Assembly (NCBI RefSeq): GCF_021535135.1
Contig: NZ_CP091036.1
Location: forward strand, 682,001-746,000
DNA length: 64,000 bases
Source: Antarcticibacterium sp. 1MA-6-2
GTDB taxonomy: Bacteria > Bacteroidota > Bacteroidia > Flavobacteriales > Flavobacteriaceae
Direction: 5' to 3'
This document shows, piece after piece, positions 50,222-59,471 of this stretch (position 1 is its first letter; every line of letters starts with the position of its first letter). Under the pieces are notes generated by a model. That model saw only the letters and a program-made list of their open reading frames with translations, ran no database searches and was not told where the DNA came from. Made by a program: the position numbers and the translations under genes.

Positions 50222-51037
50222 TTGAAAAAAATATTGATCTTAGGAGCAAGCGGCTTTATAGGCAACGCCTTATATAAAGAGCTCTGCTCCTATTTTGATA
50301 CTTACGGTACCTACTTTAATAATTCTTCTCCCTACAGCAACAACAAAAAATTTTTTGAATATGACCAGGAGACGGAAAACATCCAGATACTCCTGGAAAA
50401 TTTACGGCCCACAGTTATAATTTCTGCAATTAGAGGGAATTTTGAGACGCAGGTTCAAACTCATCTTTCTATTATAGATTATATATTGAGAAATGACTGT
50501 AAATTAATTTTTATTTCTTCAGCGAACGTATTTGATGCCTTTACCAATTATCCTTCCTACGAATATGATAAAACATTATCTCAAAGTATTTATGGAAGGT
50601 TCAAAATAAAAATAGAAAATGCGCTTCTAAGGCTACCTAATGACAAGTATAATATCATTAGACTACCCATGGTTTTTGGAGCCAATTCTCCCAGGGTGGT
50701 AGAAATTAAAAATAAAATTGAATTTGGTGAAGCATTGGAAGTTTTTCCAAATGTTGTAGTAAATGCTACAGATATAATGAAAGTAACACAGCAAATTCAT
50801 TATATCATTAACAGAAAAAAGCAGGGAGTTTTTCATTTGGGAAGCAATGATTTAACCCATCAACACGATCTTATTGTCGATATAGCTGAAACTTTGGGGT
50901 ATAAGAATCCTTTGCTAAAACAGGTGTACGATTCTAATTATGACCGTTTTCTGGCCGTTTTACCAAAAGATAATTTATTGCCTAAAAATCTTCAGGTTTT
51001 CATTCAGGATGTCGTGAAAGCATCTGTTATAATATAA
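50222..51037 (+). CDS. NAD(P)-dependent sugar-nucleotide reductase/epimerase-like protein (RmlD-like SDR)
   Basis: 271 residues, extended SDR. The Rossmann motif is ILGASGFIGNALYKEL. SSANVFDA carries the Ser and the Tyr/Lys pair is probably in SIYGRFKIKIE. RLPMVFGANSPR and GVFHLGSNDLTHQHDL are RmlD/epimerase-like. The start is TTG 50222 (MKKILILGASGF); no ATG fits. It resembles dTDP-4-dehydrorhamnose reductase, but the other rml genes are absent here, so the substrate is open. Confidence 0.82.
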   Translation: MKKILILGASGFIGNALYKELCSYFDTYGTYFNNSSPYSNNKKFFEYDQETENIQILLENLRPTVIISAIRGNFETQVQTHLSIIDYILRNDCKLIFISSANVFDAFTNYPSYEYDKTLSQSIYGRFKIKIENALLRLPNDKYNIIRLPMVFGANSPRVVEIKNKIEFGEALEVFPNVVVNATDIMKVTQQIHYIINRKKQGVFHLGSNDLTHQHDLIVDIAETLGYKNPLLKQVYDSNYDRFLAVLPKDNLLPKNLQVFIQDVVKASVII

Positions 51038-51126
51038 AATGCATAGTAAGTAAATAGCCAATCCATCTACACTAATTTCCGTAACTTTCGTACTCATATC
51101 AGCACATTCACCTAAATTTTTAAAAA

Positions 51127-51414
51127 ATGAAAAAATTATCAGAACAGGAAATAAATTCAAAATTAGAATCTCTTGAAGGTTGGTCCTATTCAGGATCGGG
51201 TATACAAACCTCTTTTGAATTTGCCAATTTTAAAGAAGCTTTCACTTTAATGACCCGTATAGCTTTTGAAGCTGAAGCTCTTAATCATCATCCCAACTGG
51301 AGCAATGTCTATAATCAACTTGAAATTACCCTGTCTACTCATGATGCCGGGGGAGTTACCGAAAAAGATTTCAAATTGGCTCAGGCAATTGAAGAAATCG
51401 TAAATGCCGATTAA
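51127..51414 (+). CDS. Pterin-4a-carbinolamine dehydratase
   Basis: 95 residues, full length for the PCD/DCoH family. The catalytic set is EALNHHPNWSNVYNQLEITLSTHDAGGVTEKDF, with the HHP motif and the later His in STHD. It dehydrates 4a-hydroxy-tetrahydrobiopterin formed by aromatic amino-acid hydroxylases. No phenylalanine hydroxylase gene is in the window. The start is ATG 51127. TAACTTTCG (51078-51086) may be its -7 box. Confidence 0.93.
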   Translation: MKKLSEQEINSKLESLEGWSYSGSGIQTSFEFANFKEAFTLMTRIAFEAEALNHHPNWSNVYNQLEITLSTHDAGGVTEKDFKLAQAIEEIVNAD

Positions 51415-51500
51415 AAGCTGCTGAAGATATTATATGAGGCTTGTTTTTTTAATGAAAACCAGAGCGTTTTTTTTATTTTTACGCCACATTTCAAACTATT

Positions 51501-52220
51501 ATGGGAAGAGCATTCGAATTTAGAAAAGCACGAAAAATGAAACGCTGGTCAGCAATGGCCAAAGCATTTACACGTATTGGTAAAGATATTGTAATGGCTG
51601 TTAAAGAGGGAGGTCCAGATCCTGATACCAACTCTCGTTTAAGGGCTGTGATACAAAATGCCAAAAGTGTCAATATGCCCAAGGATAATATTGAGCGTGC
51701 AATAAAAAGAGCAAGTGATAAAAACCAGGGGGATTATAAGGTTGTTTTATTTGAAGGTTATGCCCCGCACGGGATTGCTGTTCTTGTTGAAACAGCAACA
51801 GATAATAATAACAGGACGGTAGCAAATGTGAGAATGCATTTTAGTAAGTGCGATGGAAACCTGGGAACATCGGGATCTGTAGAATTCATGTTTGATCATA
51901 CCTGTAATTTCCGTATTGCCGATGATGGATTAGATCCCGAAGAACTCGAACTGGAATTAATAGATTTTGGTGCCGAAGAAGTTTTTAAAGATGAAGATGG
52001 AATTCACATCTATGCTCCTTTTGAAAGTTTTGGAGCTATCCAGAAAGAACTGGAAAACCGGGAAATTGAAATTCTGTCATCGGGCTTTGAAAGGATCCCG
52101 CAGGTCACCAAAAAATTATCTCCGGAAGATGCTGCAGATGTAGAAAAACTTTTAGAACGGCTCGAAGAAGACGATGATGTTCAAAACGTCTATCATACAA
52201 TGGAAGAAACCGAAGATTAA
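51501..52220 (+). CDS. yebC: YebC/PmpR (TACO1) family protein
   Basis: 239 residues. The N-terminus MGRAFEFRKARKMKRWSAMAKAFTRIGKDI is the Bacteroidota form of the YebC start, followed by NMPKDNIERAIKRA, and the acidic C-terminal groove FGAEEVFKDEDGIHIY. Family members are DNA-binding regulators or act on translation of polyproline stretches. The stop codon TAA sits in the loop of the terminator hairpin that follows. Confidence 0.93.
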   Translation: MGRAFEFRKARKMKRWSAMAKAFTRIGKDIVMAVKEGGPDPDTNSRLRAVIQNAKSVNMPKDNIERAIKRASDKNQGDYKVVLFEGYAPHGIAVLVETATDNNNRTVANVRMHFSKCDGNLGTSGSVEFMFDHTCNFRIADDGLDPEELELELIDFGAEEVFKDEDGIHIYAPFESFGAIQKELENREIEILSSGFERIPQVTKKLSPEDAADVEKLLERLEEDDDVQNVYHTMEETED

Positions 52221-52236
52221 TCTTCGGTTTCATTTT
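52207..52236 (+). terminator. Intrinsic terminator overlapping the yebC stop codon
   Basis: 10-bp perfect stem AAACCGAAGA / TCTTCGGTTT around loop TTAA (52217-52220), followed by CATTTTTT. The yebC TAA lies in the loop. It faces the convergent proline dehydrogenase gene. Confidence 0.85.
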
Positions 52237-52261
52237 TTAAACTAAAATATGGAGCAGGTAT

Positions 52262-53492
52262 TTATTCCACTTTTTCCTTTACCCGGACAGCTTTATTCTC
52301 TCTGGTAGCTTTTGTTGTCTCTCCTTTTCTTCTTTTCTTTTCCTCAATTAACAAAGACAGTTCTCTTCCTGTTTGACCTCGAACCGATGTATTTTCCTGC
52401 GCTCTCCTTATAAGGTAAGGAACTACATCTCTAACAGGACCAAAGGGAACCAGTTTAACTGAATTGTATCCTTTTCTTGCAAGATTATAACTAATATGAT
52501 CACTCATGCCATATAACTGGCTAAACCAAACCCTGTCATCGTTAATTGCAAGGCCCTTATCTTCCATAATTTGAAGAGCGAGATAATTGCTTACTTCATT
52601 ATGTGTTCCAATGAATACTGAGATATCATCTATATTAGCCAGGCAATAGGCCAGTACACCATTAAAACTTACATCGGTAGCTTCTTTGTTCTCACAGATA
52701 GGGGATGCATAACCCATTTTCCTGGCACGTTCATTTTCCTTTTCCATATAAGCGCCACGAACGATTTTAGCACCAATTTTAAATCCTTCTTGTTGCCCTT
52801 TTTTATGTAAATCCTGAAGATACTGGAGTCTATCCCATCTATAGCATTGTAAAGTATTAAATACGATCGTCTTTTCCTGATTGTACTTTCTCATCATTCG
52901 TTCCATTAGCTCATCTGCAGAGTCCTGCATCCAGGTTTCTTCTCCGTCTGCCAATACACTTATATCATTTTGATAGGCCGCTTCACAAATATTTTCTACA
53001 CGTTGCTGCACCCTTTTCCACTCTTCCTCTTCTTCAGGAGTAAGGGTCACTCTGGAAGTAACTTTTTCCCATATTTCAAATCGGCCTATACCTGTTGGCT
53101 TAAAGACTGCAAATGGCAACTCTTTCTTTTTCGCAGCAAATTCAATAATACTTATCTTTTTCTTCATTGCAGCATCAAACTGCTCCTCCTGCTCCTTCCC
53201 TTCTACTGAGTAATCTAATATACTGTGTAGTTTTTTAGTATACATTTTTTCTATGGTAGGCAAACAATCTTCCATAGACTCGCCACCACTAAATTGGTTA
53301 AAGATGGTAGCTTTTATTAATCCCTCTACTAAGCAAATGCAATTTTAAAGACATTTTGGTAAGAGAAGTTCCAATTTTCACCAAAGCAGGCCTGTTGATC
53401 ATCCCAAATAGAAATAACGCTCTATTGAGTTCATCATCAGATTTCAGCTTAAAAGCCGTCTCTGTATCATTGAAAATTTTTTGTGTTATCAT
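52262..53492 (-). CDS. Proline dehydrogenase (one RCCGGY frame break)
   Basis: Monofunctional FAD-dependent PRODH, about 410 residues, oxidising proline to pyrroline-5-carboxylate. The barrel is visible as SILDYSVEGKEQEEQF, VFKPTGIGRFEIWEK, VLADGEETWMQDSADELM, KIVRGAYMEKENERA and IGTHNEVSNYLAL. The N-terminus is ATG 53492 (MITQKIFNDTETAFKLKSD). The frame breaks at 53328-53334, where GCCGGT reads GCTTAGT; corrected, LHLPVEGLIKATIFNQF is continuous. The C-terminal 25 residues are a Lys/Glu-rich tail. Divergent from aroB. Confidence 0.92.
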
Positions 53493-53511
53493 TGCGGTTT
53501 TATTAATACAA

Positions 53512-53519
53512 CAAAGATA
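53512..53519 (-). promoter_or_regulatory. Candidate -7 box TATCTTTG for proline dehydrogenase
   Basis: On the minus strand TATCTTTG lies 19 bp upstream of the proline dehydrogenase ATG. The -33 element is not clear. Confidence 0.3.
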
Positions 53520-53594
53520 ATTATTGGTAAATGAATTTTTATTAAAATTCTCCTTATTTTCGAACTTTAAAACATCAGCAAATACTTGAAAAAT

Positions 53595-54671
53595 ATGGGA
53601 ACCCACGCAGTGCAGGCACCAGTTTATTACTCCGGTGAAGCCTATGAAAAACTTAATAAATTCCTAAAAGAAAGTGCACCTTCAATCCTGTTTGTTTTGG
53701 TGGACAGCAACACCAGGGAATTTTGTCTTCCCGACTTTCTACCCCGCCTGGAAACTTCAGTAAACATTGAGGTAATTGAAATGGAAGCAGGTGAAGAACA
53801 CAAGAACATTGACACCTGTAGCGGGATTTGGAATGCATTATCAGAACTGGAAGCAGACAGGAAGAGCGTTATGCTAAACCTGGGCGGAGGTGTTGTTACA
53901 GATCTTGGAGGATTTGTGGCCAGTACATTTAAACGAGGTATAAAATATGTGAATATACCCACTACTTTACTATCTATGGTTGATGCTTCAGTTGGTGGTA
54001 AAACAGGTGTTGATCTGGGGAATTTAAAGAACCAGGTGGGGGTAATTACTCAGCCAGAGATGGTAATGATTGATTCCAATTATTTGAGCACACTTTCTTC
54101 CGCAGAAATGAGGAGTGGCCTTGCCGAAATTTTAAAACATGGTTTAATTTCCAGTAAAGACTACTGGAGAAAAGCGGTAAATCTTAAGGAACTTACTCTT
54201 GAAGATCTGGATGATCTAATTGTAGAATCGGTGCAGATTAAATCTGCCGTGGTACAGAAAGATCCTTTAGAGGAAAACCTGAGAAAGACATTAAATTTTG
54301 GCCATACTTTTGGTCATGCAATAGAATCTTATTTTCTTACACACCCGCATAAAAAAACTTTACTACACGGGGAAGCGGTTGCGGCAGGAATTGTAATAGC
54401 CGCGTATCTCTCTCACAAGCAGCAAGGCTTGAACGAGGAAGAACTAGAAGAAATTACTAATAATATCCTTCAATTGTATTTCCGCGTAGACCTTGAAGAA
54501 GAGGACCTTGAAGAGATCCTTGCGCTGTTAAAATTCGATAAAAAGAATTCCCACGGAAAGATCAAATTTGTTCTTTTAGAGCAAATTGGTAAGCCTGTAA
54601 TTGATCTCGAAGTGTCCCGGGATCTTCAGTTTGAAGCACTTAGGTACTATATAGATCTTAAAAAGCATTAA
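53595..54671 (+). CDS. aroB: 3-dehydroquinate synthase
   Basis: Second enzyme of the shikimate pathway, NAD- and metal-dependent. Motifs are LNLGGGVVTDLGGFVAST, PTTLLSMVDASVGGKTGVDLGNLKNQVG, MRSGLAEILKHGLI, KTLNFGHTFGHAIES and LLHGEAVAAG (metal-binding His/Glu). From ATG 53595 the protein has 358 residues; the TTG at 53586 is unlikely. Full length, single gene. Confidence 0.95.
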   Translation: MGTHAVQAPVYYSGEAYEKLNKFLKESAPSILFVLVDSNTREFCLPDFLPRLETSVNIEVIEMEAGEEHKNIDTCSGIWNALSELEADRKSVMLNLGGGVVTDLGGFVASTFKRGIKYVNIPTTLLSMVDASVGGKTGVDLGNLKNQVGVITQPEMVMIDSNYLSTLSSAEMRSGLAEILKHGLISSKDYWRKAVNLKELTLEDLDDLIVESVQIKSAVVQKDPLEENLRKTLNFGHTFGHAIESYFLTHPHKKTLLHGEAVAAGIVIAAYLSHKQQGLNEEELEEITNNILQLYFRVDLEEEDLEEILALLKFDKKNSHGKIKFVLLEQIGKPVIDLEVSRDLQFEALRYYIDLKKH

Positions 54672-54765
54672 TTGTAGTGGCAGTTCAATTTAATTTTTAT
54701 AAATTATTTTTGAAATTGCACATGTCATCCAATTTTTATTATAATTGCACACTCAAAAATTAGTT

Positions 54766-55128
54766 ATGAAAAGAGTTATTGTAGATTACAAAAAACTTAC
54801 TCCCGAGATCCTGAGCCTTCTTGTTGAGAAGTATCCTGATGGTTACGATGATGACCAAATTATCTCTTTTAAAAATGCCAAGAACGAGACTATTGAAGCT
54901 GTAGAAGTAAGAACCGAAGATTCAATTTATCTGGTAAAAGTGAGCACCAGATTAGAGAATACGATGGCAAATTATGATGAAGATGACTACGAAGATTCAG
55001 ACTTTAATGAGCCAATAGTAGATATACCAGAAAAAGGTATAGAAGAGGATGTGGAAGATGATGTGGAAGACGATGACACCGCAACCGCAGAAGAAGATGG
55101 AGAAGACGAGGAAGAAGATGATAAATAA
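54766..55128 (+). CDS. Acidic conserved hypothetical protein
   Basis: 120 residues from ATG 54766 (MKRVIVDYKKLTPEILSLLVEKYPDGYDDDQIISF). The first 60 residues form a compact alpha/beta domain (LVEKYPDGY, IEAVEVRTEDSIYLVKVS). The last 50 are nearly all Asp and Glu (EDVEDDVEDDDT, EEDGEDEEEDDK) and must be disordered. Similar proteins occur in Flavobacteriaceae without known function. The tail could mimic nucleic acid or bind cations or basic proteins; this is speculation. Confidence 0.75.
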   Translation: MKRVIVDYKKLTPEILSLLVEKYPDGYDDDQIISFKNAKNETIEAVEVRTEDSIYLVKVSTRLENTMANYDEDDYEDSDFNEPIVDIPEKGIEEDVEDDVEDDDTATAEEDGEDEEEDDK

Positions 55129-55129
55129 A

Positions 55130-55176
55130 AAAGACTGCTAAGACTTTGCTGAAATTGTTTAGCAAAGTCTTAGCAG
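55130..55176 (-). terminator. Strong hairpin terminator, minus-strand oriented
   Basis: Perfect 16-bp stem CTGCTAAGACTTTGCT (55135-55150) with its complement (55161-55176) and a 10-nt loop. The minus strand continues as TCTTTTTTATT, a good U tract for the DJ-1 gene. On the plus strand the hairpin also follows the acidic protein closely but lacks a T run. Confidence 0.85.
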
Positions 55177-55199
55177 CCTTCAATTAATTTTTAAAAGGA

Positions 55200-55750
55200 T
55201 TAAGCGTGTTGCTCCTGGTGCTTACCTTCCTTAATCTCTTCAATTAATTTAGAGTTAAAGGCTTAGGTAAATCATCTGGATTTCTACTGGTCACAAATCC
55301 TTCATCTACAACTACTTCTTTATCCACCCAATGTGCTCCTGCATTCTCAACATCTTTTCCAATTGAATGAAAGGAAGTCATTGTTCTTCCTTTTACAACT
55401 CCTGCGCTTATTAAAGTCCAGGGAGCATGACAAATTGCAGCAACAGGTTTGTGTTGATCAAAAAAGTCCCGAACGAAAGTCAGTGCCTTCTCGCTTCTTC
55501 TTAAATAATCAGGATTAATTACTCCTCCGGGTAAAACCAGAGCATTGTAATCTTTTGCAGTTACCTCTTCCAGAGTATGGTCAACTTTATATTCATTGGA
55601 CCAGTTACCATCGTTCCATGCTTTAATTTTTCCCGACTCTGTACTAACAATATCTACCTGGAATCCCTCTTTCTCCATAGCTTCTTTTGGAGATTTTAAT
55701 TCGCTTTCTTCAAATCCGTTGGTTGCCAAAATGGCTATTCTCTTTTTCAT
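55200..55750 (-). CDS. DJ-1/PfpI family protein (one RCCGGY frame break)
   Basis: About 182 residues, class I glutamine-amidotransferase fold of the YhbO/YraA/PfpI group. The nucleophile Cys lies in AAICHAPWTLISAG, preceded by ALVLPGG; the conserved Glu is near the N-terminus (GFEESELKSP). Members act as deglycase, chaperone or peptidase-like stress proteins. The frame breaks at 55261-55268, where ACCGGC reads ACCTAAGC; corrected, DDLPAFNSKLIEEIKEGKHQEQHA ends at 55200. Single gene with its own terminator. Confidence 0.9.
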
Positions 55751-55849
55751 ATTTTCTGTTTAAATTAATTCCAAAATAAGATACACCCTCAAGGAGAGAA
55801 TCTCTATTAAAGTGATTATAAAATATGAAGAAGAGACGTTAAACCTTTA

Positions 55850-56846
55850 TTAATCGGCTGAATCTGGTCTTTGTTTTTCAATATCGAGGCTGTTCTTAAG
55901 CCTTTTTAGGATCCTGTGGTCCTCGGCCAGTTTAACTTTTTTACTGTGTAACTTTTCAATTTCCTTGTAAATGGCTAAGCTGCCCAAATCTGTTTGGTCG
56001 AATAGATTCGTTCTTATATAAAGCATACTGTACAGTAAATTCTGCGCCGAAGAACAAAATAAGACAGGTATAATTTACCCATAGTAGTATTAAAATTATA
56101 GAAGATGCACCCCCGTAAACCGATCCGGGATTACTCTGCCCAAAGTAATAACTAATGAGAAACTCACCTATTAAAAACAAAACAGTAGTTAAAGAAGCAC
56201 CCAATAATGTGATCTTCCATTTTATAACAACATCGGGAAGGAGCTTAAATATTGCACCAAACAAAAAAGTAATGAAAATGAATGATAAAATATAGTTTAC
56301 AAAATCCAATCCTAAAGAAGTAAGAAGAGGAGCAGAAGAGGAAATATATTCTCCCAAAAATTTCACAGCGGTCGAAATTAGCAATGCCAGTAGCAAAAGA
56401 AAGCCAATGGCGAGTACCATACCAAAAGAAATCACCCTATCCATTATCATCCTGCCAAAATTCTCCTTTTTTGCAGCGACATTCCAGATATTATTCATTG
56501 CGATCTTAAGCCTAAAAAATACTCCTGTTGCACCAAAAAGTAAAATAGCCACCCCAAATATTACTGCCCAGGTTGAGTTATTATTGATCCAGGCACTGCT
56601 AATCATAGATTCTACAGCAGTCGCGGCATCATTACCTACAAACTCAGCTATTTGATCACTAATCCTTCCCTGTACAGCATCCCTTCCGAAGAAATAACCC
56701 GCTATAGTTACTACAATGATAAGAAGTGAAGGCAAAGAAAATATTGTGTAATACGCAATAATAGCACTTTCTGCCCATGGATCATTATTAACCCAACTCC
56801 CATAGGCCCTTCTTAGCAGTCGCCAAAATGTTTTTAACCGAATCAT
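55850..56846 (-). CDS. YihY/BrkB family membrane protein (one RCCGGY frame break)
   Basis: About 331 residues with six transmembrane helices. AESAIIAYYTIFSLPSLLIIVVTIAGYFFG and NNIWNVAAKK are YihY signatures, as is LWVNYTCLILFFGAEFTVQYAL at the end of the core. The frame breaks at 55974-55980, where GCCGGC reads GCTTAGC; the corrected RPNRFGQPAIYKEIEKLHSKK adds a charged C-terminal helix to the stop at 55850. The family was once called RNase BN by mistake; function is unknown. Overlaps the DinB stop by four bases. Confidence 0.88.
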
Positions 56847-57361
56847 AAATTATAACTTGATCTAAAAAGGTTTAAATGATGCTTTTCATGACCAACAATT
56901 ATAAATCCGGCTGCAGCTGTACTTAAAGGATAACCGTTGGAGGAACCTCTTAATCTTAGCATTTTTTCATTAAAGTTTTTAAAAAGTAAAATTCCGGAAT
57001 TACGTACCACCTCAAATTCCTCTTTAAAATCTTCAGTTGTACGCTCCTCTATTAGTGAATTGGAAACGTAAGCGTCCTGGTCGTATCCCGGCAATTGGGA
57101 TTGGTCTTTCCTGGCGATACACAATGCTCTATATTGAAAAATTCTTTCATTGTCCAACATATGCTGCAGCACCTGCCCTACTGTCCACTTTCCTTCCGCA
57201 TAAGAATACTTAAGATCATTGTTGGTTAATTTGCTTATAAATTCCTTCATCTCTGCAGCCTGGGAACTTAAAAGATCCAGCAAATCATCCTGAGGCAGAA
57301 GACGTATGTATTTTTGATAGTATTCCGGATAATCTAATTTATCAAGTTGCGCAGGTGTCAT
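56843..57361 (-). CDS. DinB-superfamily protein
   Basis: 172 residues from ATG 57361 (MTPAQLDKLDYPEYYQKYI). A four-helix DinB/YfiT-like bundle with the metal-site histidines in GQVLQHMLDNERI and IVGHEKHHLNLF, and KWTVGQVLQHM as the family motif. DinB-like enzymes include thiol transferases and metal-dependent hydrolases; the substrate is unknown. It is translationally coupled to the YihY gene through the ATGA overlap at 56843-56846. Confidence 0.87.
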   Translation of the reverse strand: MTPAQLDKLDYPEYYQKYIRLLPQDDLLDLLSSQAAEMKEFISKLTNNDLKYSYAEGKWTVGQVLQHMLDNERIFQYRALCIARKDQSQLPGYDQDAYVSNSLIEERTTEDFKEEFEVVRNSGILLFKNFNEKMLRLRGSSNGYPLSTAAAGFIIVGHEKHHLNLFRSSYNL

Positions 57362-57409
57362 AATTGTATTTTTAAAATGAGAATTAAAACATCCCATACC
57401 AAGGTATAA

Positions 57410-57445
57410 AAAACCCCTTCAAACACTTCAGCTTAAAGGGGTTTT
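57410..57445. terminator. Intrinsic terminator between DinB and Lrp genes
   Basis: 10-bp stem AAAACCCCTT / AAGGGGTTTT with a 16-nt loop. It lies downstream of the Lrp gene on the minus strand (stop at 57465). Confidence 0.75.
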
Positions 57446-57464
57446 AATATAAATTTAGGAGAAG

Positions 57465-57945
57465 TTACAGGTTCTTGAAAATAGAGTGCATTAAGCGTTT
57501 CTTATCATTCATACTTTCTTCCAAAGAGATCATAGTCTCTGTTCTATATACTCCCTCTATATCATCTAGCTGAAATATGATTTCTTTGGCGTGCTGGGTG
57601 TTACGCGCCCGTATTTTGCAGAAAACATTAAATTTGCTTAGTAGTGACATGTGCAACGGTTACGAATGGAATATCATTTATTCTTTCCAGAACAAATTTT
57701 GTTTGGGAAGTATTTTTAAGGAATATACCAACATACGCTATAAACGCATACCCCAATTTTTCATAATTAAGAACCAAAGATGATCCTAAGATTATTTGAG
57801 CTTCTTCCATTTTCTTCACTCTCACATGAACTGTCCCTGCCGATATATTTAATTTTTTAGCTATATCTGTAAAAGGGGTCCTGGTATTCTCAATTAACAT
57901 GTCGAGAATCTGGTGATCGGTATCGTCTAATTTATATTTTGCCAT
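57465..57945 (-). CDS. Lrp/AsnC family transcriptional regulator (one RCCGGY frame break)
   Basis: About 159 residues. The N-terminal winged HTH reads LDDTDHQILDMLIENTRTPFTDIAKKLNISAGTVHVRVKKME. The C-terminal RAM ligand domain includes FVTVAHVTTGKFNVFCKIRA and HAKEIIFQLDDIEGVYRTET. The frame breaks at 57636-57642, where ACCGGC reads ACTAAGC, inside the RAM domain's conserved TG. Lrp-type regulators respond to amino acids; target genes are not evident. Single gene. Confidence 0.92.
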
Positions 57946-58011
57946 AACTCTTAATCTTTTTTAATGAAACACAAAAATAATACAAATTCGATAAATATTT
58001 AGTAGCGTTTT

Positions 58012-59182
58012 TCAATAATTTGCATAATTTATAATTAAAACTTCACTTTTAAGAAGAAGTTTATGAACTATATCGTTTTCGGCTGGTGTTTCCTTATTCC
58101 AATTTTGAAGTTCGTTTTTATTGCCTTCAATTTCTTTATGGCCAAAAAATGATAAGGACTCGCCAATTTTCTCTATTACAGCTGAAACATTATCCTGCCC
58201 TCCTCTAAAATTTCTCTGAATTGAATGGCTACATCCACAATCTTATCTTCTATACTTACATTCCTTAGAATCAAGTCATAAAACAGCTTGTCATTTTCTG
58301 GTATCTTGAAATATTCTGTATATTCTATATCGTCCATTTCTCCTGTAGCAATAGACAAAAGTGCAGTGACAAGAGATATAAAGATCAATTCCCGGGTTTT
58401 TTCCCTTGGGTAATCCTCAGGATAATGTCCAGCCTCAAAAAGTACAGTAGGAACGTTTAAAGTTTGAAAAGAATCTCCCGTACAATTAATATTGTATGAA
58501 TCATCATACCTTCCAACCTGTCGAGGAATAGTTTGCTGCAAAATATTATTCATTGCAGCAATTAACTTCATTGAAATGATCCGGGAAGGAGCTACTGTAC
58601 ATTCCTCATCTAAAGCCGGAGTTAAAAATGAAACCGTTGCAATTACCTTATCCTGGCCTGCACTAAAAATAGTTCGTTGATCATGAAGGTTAAAACAAAA
58701 ATCTGGCTGGAATTCTGAAAAGATTTGATTTAAAATCTGACTTTCAATCTGGGATTTTTGGTGGGCGTCACGATTTAAATCAATTCCATTAGCGTTAATC
58801 CGGGTATATGCCCGCGCACCATCTGGATTAAGCATTGGAATAATAGTGATTGTAAAATGCTCTTCTATAATTTTAACCGCCGGATCATCAGGAAAGGAAG
58901 AAAAAAGTTTAGGAGATCAAAAACTGCTTTTGTGGTTGTGGATTCATTTCCGTGCATTTGAGACCAGGCAAGGATTTTTTTGGCCCCCTTACCAAATTCT
59001 ACAATTTTAATAGAAGCTTCGAGGGTAGATTTACCAATCTCCCTAATTTTTAATGAAGACTTCAGCCTTTCAAGAATTGGTTCAATATGCTCAGCAGTGA
59101 TATACCTGCCATACAATTTTCCTACTTTAATTTGGGAATATTTATTTGCTACGTCTGAGATGAATAATGAGGTCGTTTCCAT
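58012..59182 (-). CDS. M14 family zinc carboxypeptidase (two frame breaks)
   Basis: About 390 residues. Zinc ligands are His and Glu of SQMHGNESTTT and the His of FNLHDQRTIF. DLNRDAHQ follows the substrate-binding Arg/Asn region, and the catalytic Glu is in VLFEAGHYPED. No signal peptide, so probably cytoplasmic, as in the AGBL/succinylglutamate desuccinylase-like M14 group. Breaks are homopolymer type: the six-A run 58901-58906 (LLNF to SSFPDDPAVKII) and the C run near 58198-58205 (EEGQDNVSAVIEKIGE). Its start codon is two bases from an operator-like box shared with the divergent HTH gene. Confidence 0.83.
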
Positions 59183-59183
59183 A

Positions 59184-59471
59184 GTTTACAAAAGTAAATA
59201 AAGCAAATTTTACAATTGTAAACAAGGAAATTTAGGCTTATCGTTTACAGAAGTAAACAACATCCTTTAAATTTGACTTCTTAACTTTGGAAATAATCCT
59301 AAAGCAATATTATATAGCTCTATTTCATTAATATTTAGATCATTAGTATTACCTATCTTAAGTATTTGAATAAGCGCTTAAGATATGTTTACAAATGTAT
59401 ATCTGGTTTCATTATATTTATTATTACATTTGTAAACTACTAATAAGAGTAATTTATTTACAATGGTAAAC
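59184..59471. promoter_or_regulatory. Divergent promoter region with six GTTTAC-N4-GTAAAC boxes
   Basis: Near-palindromic 16-bp sites at 59184, 59208, 59243, 59387, 59422 and 59456. The site at 59243 is perfect: GTTTAC-AGAA-GTAAAC. The others differ by one to three bases. The site at 59422 overlaps a -7 box TACATTTG (59425-59432). The site at 59456 contains the HTH start codon, and the site at 59184 contains minus-strand TACTTTTG next to the M14 start. An additional inverted repeat ATCTTAAG / CTTAAGAT lies at 59355-59384. Confidence 0.75.
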
